Source of the DNA: Kordiimonas aquimaris
GTDB taxonomy: Bacteria > Pseudomonadota > Alphaproteobacteria > Sphingomonadales > Kordiimonadaceae
Length of the DNA stretch: 64,000 bases
Direction of reading: 5' to 3'
NCBI RefSeq assembly: GCF_025574485.1
Contig: NZ_JAOBPO010000001.1
Location: 503,501-567,500, forward strand
In this document: positions 37,321 to 46,096 of the stretch, in pieces
Numbering within the stretch: the first letter of the stretch is position 1
Layout of the letters: each line of letters opens with the position of its first letter
The notes under the pieces: model-generated
Seen by the model: the letters and a program-made list of their open reading frames with translations, nothing else
Told to the model about the DNA's origin: nothing
The model's database searches: none
Position numbers and translations under genes: made by a program

Positions 37321-38109
37321 CTATTCCAGTATTTGTATTTGTCCGGGGCTTTCCAGCATAATGTGCGGTCCACTTTTCCATGTGACCCACCCGCGCACTT
37401 CAACATTCCTGCCTTCAAAGGACAAAAGGTCTATTTGGTTTTTTTTAAAAGCTTTGTTTACTTTGGGTGTTATCTCCACTGTGAAATCTGTGCGCCAATT
37501 TTCACCGAAATTAAGAAATATCGTTTTTCTCACATTTTTAGCAGATAATATTTTGCCACTGATAATTTGAAACCAGCCAGTGCGTATGGTGCCATCCGCT
37601 GTTGTGATTGTTTGTTCGCTTTGTGCCCATATACCTTTCTCTTCTTTGCGCGCTTTTTGCTCTGCCGCATAGAGAAGCATCATGCCAGTGGTATGCGTGC
37701 GCCTTGGGTATACATAGGCACCTCCAGCCGCGATCATGCTGTGTTGCAACCATTGACCATTTGGTAGTTTAATATGCGCGATCATGGCACCGGTATAATC
37801 TGACCTTTCTCCTTCACAGAACATCTCCAGTGTTTTGGAAGCCGTTTGGATATCCAATAATTTACGAGATTGGTGTGCATGTGGCCAACTTTGGTATGGC
37901 GCATCTTCTGGCCATAGTTCAGGCGCCTTTATGCCAGCAAGTTTGATTGTTTTACCGTCTACAGTGATTATGGTTTCACCGTCTTTGGCTTGTGAAGCAC
38001 TTATCTTGCCACAAAATTTTAAACCTGACGGAACGGCACTGTTGTCAGCCAAAGCTGAGTAGGACAGAAGAAAGATCGTTGCAATTATATTTGATGCCCA
38101 TTTAGTCAT
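37321..38109 (-). CDS. exported SNase-like protein with degenerate active site
   Basis: A 262-residue exported protein (signal peptide 1-21, cut after ALA) with a staphylococcal-nuclease-like OB fold: KDGETIITVDGKTIKLAGIK and APEL. Aligned by eye with the classic enzyme, the catalytic Arg35 becomes Lys56, Asp40 becomes Lys61, Asp21 becomes Glu45 and Arg87 becomes Ala108; only Glu43 is kept (Glu64). Activity is therefore doubtful, and it may be a binding domain. The C-terminal 90 residues are a separate beta-rich part (NVEVRGWVTWKSGPHIML). Convergent with rpoH. Confidence 0.75.
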   Translation of the reverse strand: MTKWASNIIATIFLLSYSALADNSAVPSGLKFCGKISASQAKDGETIITVDGKTIKLAGIKAPELWPEDAPYQSWPHAHQSRKLLDIQTASKTLEMFCEGERSDYTGAMIAHIKLPNGQWLQHSMIAAGGAYVYPRRTHTTGMMLLYAAEQKARKEEKGIWAQSEQTITTADGTIRTGWFQIISGKILSAKNVRKTIFLNFGENWRTDFTVEITPKVNKAFKKNQIDLLSFEGRNVEVRGWVTWKSGPHIMLESPGQIQILE

Positions 38110-38168
38110 AGCAATAGTGTCGCTATTATTGAGGCAATGGCAAGACTGTATGGAGAAGCGAGAGCTCG

Positions 38169-39704
38169 CTATGTAACGTCCTTGTTGGGAAATTCAAGCG
38201 ACACACTAGTACCATAACCAGGGGCTGAGCGAATGGTTAGCTTCCCACCAATCAGCTTCATAAAGCGCTCTACAATAGGTAAACCTAACCCTGTGCCAGT
38301 GCCAGCTTTGATATTATTCGGGGTAATTTGGCCAAAAGGTTCAAGTGCTACGTGAATTTCTTCTTGTGTCATACCAGGTCCATTATCTGAAACCGTTATT
38401 ACAAAATACTTACCTTTTTGCTCGGATAAAACCGAAACCTGACCACCTTTTGGGGTAAACTTGATAGCATTTGATAAAACATTAATCAGGGTTTGACGCA
38501 TGATGCGTGCATCGCTCTCTATCGTAACTGATGCTATGTCAGATACTATCCGAATAGATTTTTCATCGGCGGGAACGGCAACAATGTTGAGGCATTGCTC
38601 TATAATGTCTTGAGCGTCAACCGGCTCAACATGCAGTTCAAACCTGTCAGCCTCTAATTTAGATATGTCCAGAATGTCGTTAACAATGGAGAGGAGGTGT
38701 TCGCCGCTGTTACGTATTATCTTCATATATTCCTTGTTCTTTGTGCCTTCAAGTTTGCCGTATAACTCCATCCCGACAATTTCAGCAAATCCGATAATTG
38801 TATTAAGTGGTGTTCGCACTTCGTGACTCATCGAGGCCAGAAATGACATTTTTGCATTGTTCGCATGTTCAAGATCTTTAATCAGGGTGCGGGCTTGATA
38901 CATGAAATAAGCAGCTGTCAGCATGACAATGACAAGTAGTATACTTGCAGGCACAGCGAGGTCACGCAAGAGGTCGTTACCAGGCAAACGTTGACGCCAC
39001 ATAATAGAACCTACAACGTCACCATTTATATCCATAATCCTTAATGCTGATCGTTTGTTCTCAAGTTCTGCGGGTGAAAATTGTAGACTAGACACACCGG
39101 TGGCGTTTGCTAGTTCAGCATATTCTTCGCGCCCCATGTGTTGATAAAGAACGAGAACAGGACGCCGGTTAGCGCTTAAGGGTGGATCATAAACCTTATA
39201 ACCTGAAGGCTGCACCATACTTATGCCTAACGCTATCAAGTTATCATTGTATTTGAGAAAACCCTGCGCTGTGGCCCCTATGTTCCCATTCACAAAGTCC
39301 ATATTGTTTATGGCTTCTTGTAAACCTGCGTCTAGCCAGTTTGGTAAAGCGCGCAAATCATCATCGGATCCAGAATGGTAGACAACGGAACTGTCAGGAT
39401 GAATGACAATGGTGCCATCTACATAGTTTCTGGAAGAAGATACATCACCAAAGATGCGGTGCATCCAGTTTGTATTTTGTTCAAGAACGACGTTATCAAC
39501 TGCATCATCCCACCATGAGTTATCTTCGGCCAAAACAGTAAGATTATGGCTTATCTTACCAGTTGCGGTTTTGATAATGGTGCGCTGCGTGGTTTCTGCG
39601 GCTTGGTCATATTGGTTAGCAAAAAAACCAGCAACAGCAATTAAGGCGAACAAGCTTATCACGACAACTAGGATAACCGGCCATATAAGTCTGATAAGCT
39701 GCAT
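38169..39704 (-). CDS. CHASE4 sensor histidine kinase
   Basis: A 511-residue membrane kinase. TM1 is about residues 7-28, and a periplasmic CHASE4 domain (with the DNSWWDDAVD signature, 61-70) spans roughly 45-240. TM2 is about 249-268. The HisKA box is SMSHEVRTPLN with His294. The HATPase_c domain has NVLSNAIKFTPKGG, DNGPGM and GTGTGLGLPIV. There is no receiver domain, and no response regulator gene is adjacent, so it is an orphan kinase; its ligand is unknown. Confidence 0.92.
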   Translation of the reverse strand: MQLIRLIWPVILVVVISLFALIAVAGFFANQYDQAAETTQRTIIKTATGKISHNLTVLAEDNSWWDDAVDNVVLEQNTNWMHRIFGDVSSSRNYVDGTIVIHPDSSVVYHSGSDDDLRALPNWLDAGLQEAINNMDFVNGNIGATAQGFLKYNDNLIALGISMVQPSGYKVYDPPLSANRRPVLVLYQHMGREEYAELANATGVSSLQFSPAELENKRSALRIMDINGDVVGSIMWRQRLPGNDLLRDLAVPASILLVIVMLTAAYFMYQARTLIKDLEHANNAKMSFLASMSHEVRTPLNTIIGFAEIVGMELYGKLEGTKNKEYMKIIRNSGEHLLSIVNDILDISKLEADRFELHVEPVDAQDIIEQCLNIVAVPADEKSIRIVSDIASVTIESDARIMRQTLINVLSNAIKFTPKGGQVSVLSEQKGKYFVITVSDNGPGMTQEEIHVALEPFGQITPNNIKAGTGTGLGLPIVERFMKLIGGKLTIRSAPGYGTSVSLEFPNKDVT

Positions 39705-40142
39705 AAAAGAAGGCTCCTCAGGTTGAGTAAGTTTCTAATTATAACGTTGAGGTGTGCACCAAACCTTAAGGTATTCAATCTCTACATGATAGTTACAACG
39801 TTTTTAAATGACATAATTCGCACAATAATTGTCCAAAGTAGCGCAATAATTGAATATTAGGCCAGTTGGGTGATCACCGTACAATTGAATGGGATTTAGT
39901 TGATGCGTTTCAATTGTTCGAGATTCGGACTCTGAGGTAACTTCCCTGACTTTTGCGACTCTGTAGCGTCGTAGCTTCTCTATGCGTTGGTTTTTTTATG
40001 CACCACCGCGTGTCACGTTTTATTGAGGGTCAAGGCATTGAGAAATTACTGCCTCAACCTATATTCATTGTCTGCTAGAGGGCTGCTCCGTTGTTTGTAT
40101 GCAAGCATTGCGGTTTTAATTTTAATATAAAGGGTCATTTCC
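39705..40142. other. 438-bp divergent intergenic region with repeats and GANTC cluster
   Basis: No credible gene. Between the kinase (minus) and yghU (plus) it holds two similar words, CGCACAATAATTG and GCGCAATAATTG, near 39819-39852. It also has an inverted repeat ACAATTGAA / TTCAATTGT (39881-39917) and three GANTC methylation sites within 40 bases (39922, 39928, 39957). AAAGGG before the yghU ATG is its ribosome site. Confidence 0.5.
39881..39917. repeat. spaced inverted repeat upstream of yghU
   Basis: Perfect 9-bp arms ACAATTGAA (39881-39889) and TTCAATTGT (39909-39917) are separated by 19 bases. Operator-like; regulator unknown. Confidence 0.4.
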
Positions 40143-41027
40143 ATGAGTGAAAACAATGAGTATACGCCGCCAAAAGTCTGGAAGTGGGATGCAGAAAATG
40201 GCGGCGCTTTTGCCAAGATCAATCGCCCTATAGCTGGCGCTACGCACGATAAAGAGTTACCCGTTGGCAAGCACCCTATGCAGCTTTACTCGTTGGCAAC
40301 GCCGAATGGGGTGAAAGTAACGGTTATGCTCGAGGAGCTTTTGGCACTCGGTCATACAGGTGCTGAATATGATGCATACCTGGTTAATATCGGTGAAGGC
40401 GATCAGTTTGGTAGTGGTTTTGTGGATGCTAATCCCAACTCAAAAATACCGGCTCTTGTGGACCACAGCACAGACAAGCCAACACGTGTTTTTGAGTCTG
40501 GCGCGATCCTTTTATACCTTGCCGAAAAATTTGATGCGTTCCTACCTAAAGAACCAGCTGCGCGAACGGAATGCTTGTCATGGCTGTTTTGGCAAATGGG
40601 TAGTGCCCCTTATCTAGGTGGTGGTTTTGGGCATTTCTATAGCTATGCGCCGGTAAAAATAGAATACTGTATTGACCGTTTTGCGATGGAAGTTAAGCGA
40701 CAATTGGATGTGCTGAATCGCCATCTGGCTGACAAGAAATATATGTGCGGTGATGAATACACAATTGCTGATATGGCAATATGGCCTTGGTACGGTGCAG
40801 TAGTATCAAACACAGTTTATGAAGCTGCGGAATTCCTGAGCACACATGAATACACACATGTGATTCGTTGGACCAAAGATATCTCGGAGCGTGCAGCCGT
40901 AAAGCGTGGTCGTATGGTTAACCGTGCTTGGGGCGATCCAAGCAGCCAGCTTCGTGAGCGTCATGATGCTGATGACTTTGAAACAAAGACTCAAGATAAA
41001 CTAGAGCCTGATAACAACGATAAATAA
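40143..41027 (+). CDS. yghU: glutathione S-transferase family, YghU-type disulfide-bond oxidoreductase
   Basis: A 294-residue YghU protein. The long N-terminal extension (YTPPKVWKWDAENGGAFAKIN, here YTPPKVWKWDAENGG then AFAKINRPIAG) and the GST core are typical: LYSLATPNGVKVTVMLEE, then NSKIPALVDH and FESGAILLYLAEK. YghU enzymes reduce disulfides such as 2-hydroxyethyl disulfide and bind two glutathiones. The C-terminal 30 residues are highly charged. Monocistronic, upstream of tRNA-Arg. Confidence 0.93.
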   Translation: MSENNEYTPPKVWKWDAENGGAFAKINRPIAGATHDKELPVGKHPMQLYSLATPNGVKVTVMLEELLALGHTGAEYDAYLVNIGEGDQFGSGFVDANPNSKIPALVDHSTDKPTRVFESGAILLYLAEKFDAFLPKEPAARTECLSWLFWQMGSAPYLGGGFGHFYSYAPVKIEYCIDRFAMEVKRQLDVLNRHLADKKYMCGDEYTIADMAIWPWYGAVVSNTVYEAAEFLSTHEYTHVIRWTKDISERAAVKRGRMVNRAWGDPSSQLRERHDADDFETKTQDKLEPDNNDK

Positions 41028-41089
41028 CAAACAGTCACGTCGCGCTTGAGGCTTGACAGTAAGAAGCTTATCGCTCAGAAAACGCCAGT

Positions 41090-41166
41090 GGTCCCGTAGC
41101 TCAGTTGGATAGAGCACCAGATTCCTAATCTGGGGGCCGGTGGTTCGAATCCACCCGGGATCACCA
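41090..41166 (+). tRNA. tRNA-Arg (anticodon CCT)
   Basis: The acceptor GGTCCCG pairs with CGGGATC (one G-T), followed by discriminator A and encoded CCA. The D arm contains AGTTGGATAGAGC, the anticodon stem-loop is CCAGA-TTCCTAA-TCTGG (anticodon CCT, reading AGG), and the T loop is TTCGAAT. The length is 77 bases with CCA. Confidence 0.97.
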
Positions 41167-41167
41167 A

Positions 41168-41199
41168 AAAGCCAGCCTATAATGGGTTGGCTTTTATTT
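41168..41199 (+). terminator. rho-independent terminator of tRNA-Arg
   Basis: AAAGCCAGCC pairs with GGTTGGCTTT (one G-T) around a short TATAATG loop and is followed by TATTT, directly after the tRNA CCA. Confidence 0.85.
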
Positions 41200-41352
41200 C
41201 ATTATGATAATAAATCTAGGCGTGAATTGTTTTAAAATAAGCAGTAACTAAACCTTTTTCATAGCTATTATATGGCTTATTAGTATACGTGTTAATAACA
41301 CATTAACTGTTTTCGTATTTACTTGAACTGCATTGAATTGGGGTTCGAGCAA

Positions 41353-41892
41353 ATGAAAAAAACAAATGTTATTCCGTTAGATGAGCGTATTCATTTTGAA
41401 AAAGATGAAATCATCGTCTCTAAAACTGATCTTAAAGGCAACATAGTTTACGCAAATGACGTGTTCTGCCGTGTAGCTGAAATGCCTACAAATGCCGTTA
41501 TTGGCAAACCGCATAATATTATCCGGCATCCTGATATGCCGCGGGCGGTCTTCAAATTACTTTGGCAGCGCCTGCAATCGCGAAAAGAAATTTTCGCATA
41601 TGTTAAAAACATGTCAGCAACAGGTAAGTATTACTGGGTTATCGCGCATGTTAGTCCGTCTTATGATCAGGATGGACAGGTTGTTGGTTACCATTCTAAC
41701 CGCAGGGCACCCAGCGCCAAAGGCATCGCTGACATTGTGCCACTGTATAAGGATTTGATACGCATTGAACGTGCTCATGCTGACCGTAAAGCGTCGCTTG
41801 ATGAGAGCATGGCTTTTTTACAGGCAACGTACAGAGATATTGGCCAGAGCTATGATGAGTATATCTGGAACACAGGATCAAGCCATGTTTAA
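41353..41892 (+). CDS. Aer-like PAS-domain protein (stand-alone sensor half)
   Basis: A 179-residue cytosolic PAS protein of the Aer type: [18 protein letters not shown], then [18 protein letters not shown] and [16 protein letters not shown]. These are the FAD-binding PAS hallmarks of redox/aerotaxis receptors. A helical tail ([18 protein letters not shown]) follows. In most bacteria this domain is fused to a signalling module; here the reading frame ends and the chemoreceptor begins in another frame, overlapping by eight bases. The start at 41353 is preferred; the frame is also open from TTG 41323. The pair likely forms a two-protein receptor. Confidence 0.82.
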   Translation: MKKTNVIPLDERIHFEKDEIIVSKTDLKGNIVYANDVFCRVAEMPTNAVIGKPHNIIRHPDMPRAVFKLLWQRLQSRKEIFAYVKNMSATGKYYWVIAHVSPSYDQDGQVVGYHSNRRAPSAKGIADIVPLYKDLIRIERAHADRKASLDESMAFLQATYRDIGQSYDEYIWNTGSSHV

Positions 41893-43120
41893 TCTCAGCA
41901 AAAAAAATGATGCTTCTTTACGTGTGACAGAACTGGAAAATGCGCTTGCCATAGAGCAAGAGAAAAACGCGCATTACACTCGCGCATTCGCAGCAATTAA
42001 TAGTGTTGCGCTAGCGATTAAGGCGGGTGACCTGGAAGCACGAATCGTTGACTGGGACCAGTATGCGGATCAATCCAGTACGCTGTCCAATGTGAACCAC
42101 ATGCTTGACTTAACAGATGCTTTCATTCGTGAAGCAACAGCGTCATTGGACGCGGCATCTGAAGGTGAGTTTTACCGAAAATTTCTGGTTGAAGGTATGG
42201 CGGGCACCTTTGGTCGCGGTGCAGAGGTTATCAACCGGGCAACGGGGCGTATGGAACAGATGGTTGCTGAACAAGTAGAACAGCGAACCAAGGTTTCTGG
42301 CAAGTTTGAGCAGTCAGTGATGGAGGTTATTGCTACACTGACAACGGCTGTCGAGCAGGTGAAGACAACGGCAATGTCTTTAATGACCGATGCATCTGAA
42401 AACCAAAGCCTCGCAGCCACTGTTGCTGCAGCTGCAGAGCAGGCAACGAGCAATGTACAAACCGTTGCATCTGCAGCTGAAGAGCTTTCGGCTTCAGTTG
42501 AAGAAATTTCGCGGCAGGTCAACACGTCTGCTGCAAAATCGACGGAAGCGTCAGGAAAAGCAAACGATGCTTCTACTACTATTGAAGCTTTGAAGAATGC
42601 CAGTGATACGATTGGCCGTGTTGTTAGCCTTATTAATGATATTGCCGAACAAACGAATCTGCTCGCGCTTAATGCAACAATTGAGGCAGCTCGTGCGGGT
42701 GATGCCGGCCGCGGATTTGCTGTTGTTGCTTCCGAAGTGAAATCTCTTGCACAGCAAACAGCTAATGCAACCGGTGAAATAGGTTCTCAGGTTAGTTCGA
42801 TTCAAAATAATACCGGGACAACGGTTGAAGTTGTTTCAGGCATTGGCACAACAATCGCTGAACTGAATGAAATAGCGGCAGCCATTGCTGCAGCAACAGA
42901 AGAGCAATCGGCGGCAACATCGGAAATTAGTCGTAACATACAGCAAGCGTCAGAAGGTACACAGCAGGTAGCTGGCAATATAAAGAGTGTTCATGTGACG
43001 GCAGATAAAACAATGAACAGCGCCAAAGAATTGGATGGTGCGGCAACAGAACTCGCGCGCACCGTTATGATGCTAAAAGAGCAGTCCGAATCTTTCCTGG
43101 AGGAAATCCGCGATATTTAG
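41885..43120 (+). CDS. soluble methyl-accepting chemotaxis protein
   Basis: A 412-residue chemoreceptor without transmembrane spans. After a coiled-coil/HAMP-like N-terminus ([20 protein letters not shown]) comes the signalling hairpin with the invariant tip [20 protein letters not shown] and [15 protein letters not shown]. It should bind CheA/CheW in the cytosol. Its ATG lies in an ATGTTTAA overlap with the PAS gene stop, and an internal AGGA seven bases upstream supports separate initiation. It lacks its own sensor domain, which suggests that the PAS protein is its input. Confidence 0.92.
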   Translation: MFNLSKKNDASLRVTELENALAIEQEKNAHYTRAFAAINSVALAIKAGDLEARIVDWDQYADQSSTLSNVNHMLDLTDAFIREATASLDAASEGEFYRKFLVEGMAGTFGRGAEVINRATGRMEQMVAEQVEQRTKVSGKFEQSVMEVIATLTTAVEQVKTTAMSLMTDASENQSLAATVAAAAEQATSNVQTVASAAEELSASVEEISRQVNTSAAKSTEASGKANDASTTIEALKNASDTIGRVVSLINDIAEQTNLLALNATIEAARAGDAGRGFAVVASEVKSLAQQTANATGEIGSQVSSIQNNTGTTVEVVSGIGTTIAELNEIAAAIAAATEEQSAATSEISRNIQQASEGTQQVAGNIKSVHVTADKTMNSAKELDGAATELARTVMMLKEQSESFLEEIRDI

Positions 43121-43150
43121 TAGCGCTTACGGAGCCGAAAACATTGGATA

Positions 43151-43178
43151 TAGTCAGCCCATCAAGTAAGGCTGACTA
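43151..43178. terminator. hairpin between convergent genes (likely bidirectional terminator)
   Basis: TAGTCAGCC pairs with GGCTGACTA over nine bases around a ten-base loop. It sits between the chemoreceptor stop and the convergent DUF4440 gene. The flanking T content is weak on both strands. Confidence 0.55.
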
Positions 43179-43212
43179 ATGTTTCTTGATAACAGCTGAT
43201 CACAGACGCGGT

Positions 43213-43686
43213 TTATTGTCCGGCAGGTACATTACTGTTGACCATGTCGATCGCCATCAACCACTCACCAGATTTTTGCTTTTCCCATACGACAACATAG
43301 TTGCCTGTTTGGCTGAATTTTTCGGCGTTATCTGGGTTAAATTCCATTTCCCATGTACCAATCTCACTGACGGTGCCGCGGTTTTGATCAAGCGAGTTGG
43401 TTACAAGCGATATCTGTACAGACGGTCCGCTAAAAATAGCTGACATCAATCTGGCGATTTCCATTTGTCCGCGTACGGGGCTGGCGTTGTTGCCTATAAA
43501 TACACCATCAGTGGTATATAATTTTGCTAACGCAGCAGAGTCTTGACTATTAAATGCACTCATAAATTTGTCATTTTGCAACTGAATATGAGCAGCAAGG
43601 TTTGCGTCATCTGCTTGAGCGGAAGTTGTGGTGATCAGTGCTACGAGCGGAATAAAGATTTTCCATACTTTAAAGATATGTGTCAT
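43213..43686 (-). CDS. exported DUF4440 / NTF2-like protein
   Basis: A 157-residue exported protein (signal peptide 1-25, cut after AQA) with a SnoaL/DUF4440 fold: FMSAFNSQDSAALAKLYTTDGVFI, seen as FMSAFNSQDSAALAKLY plus TTDGVFIGN, and NYVVVWEKQKSGEWLMAIDM. Such proteins are small ligand-binding or isomerase-like folds with no assigned reaction here. Monocistronic and divergent from yjdM. Confidence 0.8.
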   Translation of the reverse strand: MTHIFKVWKIFIPLVALITTTSAQADDANLAAHIQLQNDKFMSAFNSQDSAALAKLYTTDGVFIGNNASPVRGQMEIARLMSAIFSGPSVQISLVTNSLDQNRGTVSEIGTWEMEFNPDNAEKFSQTGNYVVVWEKQKSGEWLMAIDMVNSNVPAGQ

Positions 43687-43873
43687 CGGTGCCTCCTAAG
43701 TGAAGTTAGGGCCGCGTTAAAATCATGGATATAGTCTTGATGAGCTTAGTCTAGTTGAGTTGAAATAGCGATATGTTGAGAGAATATGCATTCCTTATGA
43801 AGGCTTCGCGATAGCCTTATTGTGATTGTTGCAAACATCTTCTATACCGCTGAAAAATGTTTAAGGAAGCCTT

Positions 43874-44215
43874 ATGAACGAATTGCCAGCCTGCCCGAAA
43901 TGTAGCTCTATCTATACCTATGAAGACCGGGGTATGTTGGTGTGTCCGGAATGTGCACATGAGTGGATGTTAGGTGCCGAGAACGCGAACGAAAATGACA
44001 GCAGTTCTTTTAAAGATGTAAATGGTAATGCCTTAAATGACGGTGATACGGTCACAGTCATTAAAGACTTGAAGGTGAAAGGTTCATCGCTCGTTGTTAA
44101 AGTGGGCACCAAGGTCAAGAATATTCGACTTGTGGACGGTGATCATGACATTGATTGCAAAATAGACGGGATTGGTGCGATGAAACTTAAATCTGGATTT
44201 GTTAAGAAAATATAG
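43874..44215 (+). CDS. yjdM: zinc-ribbon protein YjdM (PhnA family)
   Basis: A 113-residue protein with an N-terminal zinc ribbon (CPKCSSIY and VCPECAHEW) and the C-terminal SH3-like PhnA domain ([25 protein letters not shown], here [20 protein letters not shown]). Despite the old phnA name it is not phosphonoacetate hydrolase. The physiological function is unknown. AAGGAAG before the ATG is the ribosome site. Convergent with the DUF885 gene. Confidence 0.93.
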   Translation: MNELPACPKCSSIYTYEDRGMLVCPECAHEWMLGAENANENDSSSFKDVNGNALNDGDTVTVIKDLKVKGSSLVVKVGTKVKNIRLVDGDHDIDCKIDGIGAMKLKSGFVKKI

Positions 44216-44247
44216 CACCCACACTATCGCACGGGCGCTATGGCAGC

Positions 44248-45984
44248 TTAACTTTTTTCAGCGTTTATCCACTCACCAACAATTTCTTCAAGCACGGCAA
44301 TAGGTAATGAACCTTGGCCAACAACTGTATCGTGAAAACGGCGTATATCGAACTTATCGCCAAGTTCGTGCTCGGCTTTGTCGCGTAACGCTTGGATGCG
44401 AAGTTCACCAATTTTGTATGACAGTGCTTGTGCAGGCCATGTGATGTAGCGATCAATTTGATTGATAGAATCAGGTTCACTAAGTGCTGTATTCTCCAGC
44501 AAATAGTTTATCGCTTTTTGTCGTGACCAGCCAAATGCGTGCATGCCTGTGTCCACGACCAAGCGGCATGCGCGCCACATTTCGTATGTTAAGCGGCCGA
44601 AATCACTGTAGGGATCTTCGTAAAAACCGGCGTCAACACCAAGGCTTTCTGCATACAGTCCCCACCCTTCGCCGTAGGCAGAGTGATACAGTGTCTTTCG
44701 AAACTCTGGCATATCCAGTTCTTGCGCAATGGCGCCCTGAAAATGATGGCCCGGCACTGCTTCGTGATATGTCAGCGCTTCAAGGTTATACAGTGGTTCG
44801 CTTAGGTAATTATTAGCCCCAATATAATATGTGCCGGATGTCTTGCCGTCGCCAGCGGGTGCTACATAATACGCACCGCCGCCCGGGCTTGCTTTAATGC
44901 TATATGTACCGCGTGGCAGAACCGTAAACCATTTTGGCAGTTCACCTTCCATACGCTGTGCAATAAAGGCTGCTTTTTCTAGCAGGTCGCGCGGGCTGGA
45001 TGCATATGATTTCGGGTTGTTGCGCAAACTGTCCAAAAACTCTTTAAAACTGCCGATAAAGCCGACTTTCTCAATGATTTTATCCATTTCAGCACGAATG
45101 CGCGCGACCTCGGATAAGCCTAAATCGTGGATTTCCTGTGCAGACATGCCGGTCGTGGTGTGGAAATTGATCAGATATTTATAATAGTCTGAACCACCGT
45201 TTAAAGCTGTTATCCCCACTTCATTGCGGCAGCTTGGCATGTATTCTTCTGTGAAGAAGGCGTAGAATTTCCGGTATTCGGGAATGACAACATCACGAAT
45301 TAAAATAGATATCTTCTCTTTATACTCTGCTTGCTTGTCGGCAGGTATAGCAGAGGGAAAATTGGCAATTGGTGCGTAAAATTCGCTTTGTGTAATGTCA
45401 TCAAATATTGAGCGGCTTATAGTGGTTTCATAACTTTCAAAGCTTTTACAATAATGTGTCCACCCTTTGCTAATAGCTTCACGCAGCGATGCTGTGAAAT
45501 CACTGCTATAGCGAGGAAAGTCTGCAAGGCTAACGATATATTTGTCATAATCATGTGTGCTGAGGAATGACATTTTTGCAGGTGCTTCTGCAAAGTATGT
45601 ATGAAAACCGGCATATATATTCAGTGGGAATAAATGATCAGGCTGCCTGTAGCTCTCGCGCTCTGCCAGGCGTTCGTATTTAAAGAGCTTGTAGTTAATT
45701 TTGCCAGTGGCAGAAAGCGTTTCCGGATCAATCACCTCAAGGCGTTTGATAACTGTTTCATTGAATTTTTCGCGGCGTAAGCGGCCTGCGGCGCTGAAGT
45801 CAGGTAAAGGGCCATCCATACGGAACACATCTGGATCGCGCCTGAAAAACACTTGTTCGCTCAGCACGTTTTCCCAATGATCTTTCAAGAGGGTATCAAA
45901 CGGTGAAGGCGTATCCGCGAAGGTTCCGCGGCCAGCAAACGCACACAGCAAAACTGTGGCCGATATCAGGTGTTTTATTTTCAT
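44248..45984 (-). CDS. exported DUF885 family putative metallopeptidase
   Basis: A 578-residue DUF885 protein with signal peptide (1-23, cut after TFA). The family's zinc-binding-type motif HEAVPGHHFQ lies at residues 407-416, followed by AYGEGWGLYAESLG, which supplies the downstream Glu seen in gluzincins. Most members are secreted or periplasmic carboxypeptidase-like enzymes; the substrate is unknown. It starts a run of exported hydrolases that fills the last 20 kb. The BNR-protein gene upstream on the same strand has its own terminator. Confidence 0.9.
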   Translation of the reverse strand: MKIKHLISATVLLCAFAGRGTFADTPSPFDTLLKDHWENVLSEQVFFRRDPDVFRMDGPLPDFSAAGRLRREKFNETVIKRLEVIDPETLSATGKINYKLFKYERLAERESYRQPDHLFPLNIYAGFHTYFAEAPAKMSFLSTHDYDKYIVSLADFPRYSSDFTASLREAISKGWTHYCKSFESYETTISRSIFDDITQSEFYAPIANFPSAIPADKQAEYKEKISILIRDVVIPEYRKFYAFFTEEYMPSCRNEVGITALNGGSDYYKYLINFHTTTGMSAQEIHDLGLSEVARIRAEMDKIIEKVGFIGSFKEFLDSLRNNPKSYASSPRDLLEKAAFIAQRMEGELPKWFTVLPRGTYSIKASPGGGAYYVAPAGDGKTSGTYYIGANNYLSEPLYNLEALTYHEAVPGHHFQGAIAQELDMPEFRKTLYHSAYGEGWGLYAESLGVDAGFYEDPYSDFGRLTYEMWRACRLVVDTGMHAFGWSRQKAINYLLENTALSEPDSINQIDRYITWPAQALSYKIGELRIQALRDKAEHELGDKFDIRRFHDTVVGQGSLPIAVLEEIVGEWINAEKS

Positions 45985-46043
45985 GTAGGGGAGTATCGAC
46001 AGGCATCAGGTCTGTGTCAACGATGTGGGTTTATTTTACATAA

Positions 46044-46071
46044 GGAAACGGCGTGCCATATGGCACGCCGC
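46044..46071 (-). terminator. terminator of the BNR-propeller gene (22-bp palindrome)
   Basis: CGGCGTGCCAT and ATGGCACGCCG form an uninterrupted 22-bp palindrome (46049-46070). On the minus strand it is followed by TTTCC. It lies 26 bases after the stop of the minus-strand BNR gene. Confidence 0.75.
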
Positions 46072-46096
46072 TGATTGTTTTGATTGTCTGCGTTCC

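Noticed and set aside
41870-41900. frameshift splitting a PAS-chemoreceptor gene
   Set aside because: An internal AGGA and ATG in the overlap support two genes; a sequencing error is not excluded but is less likely.
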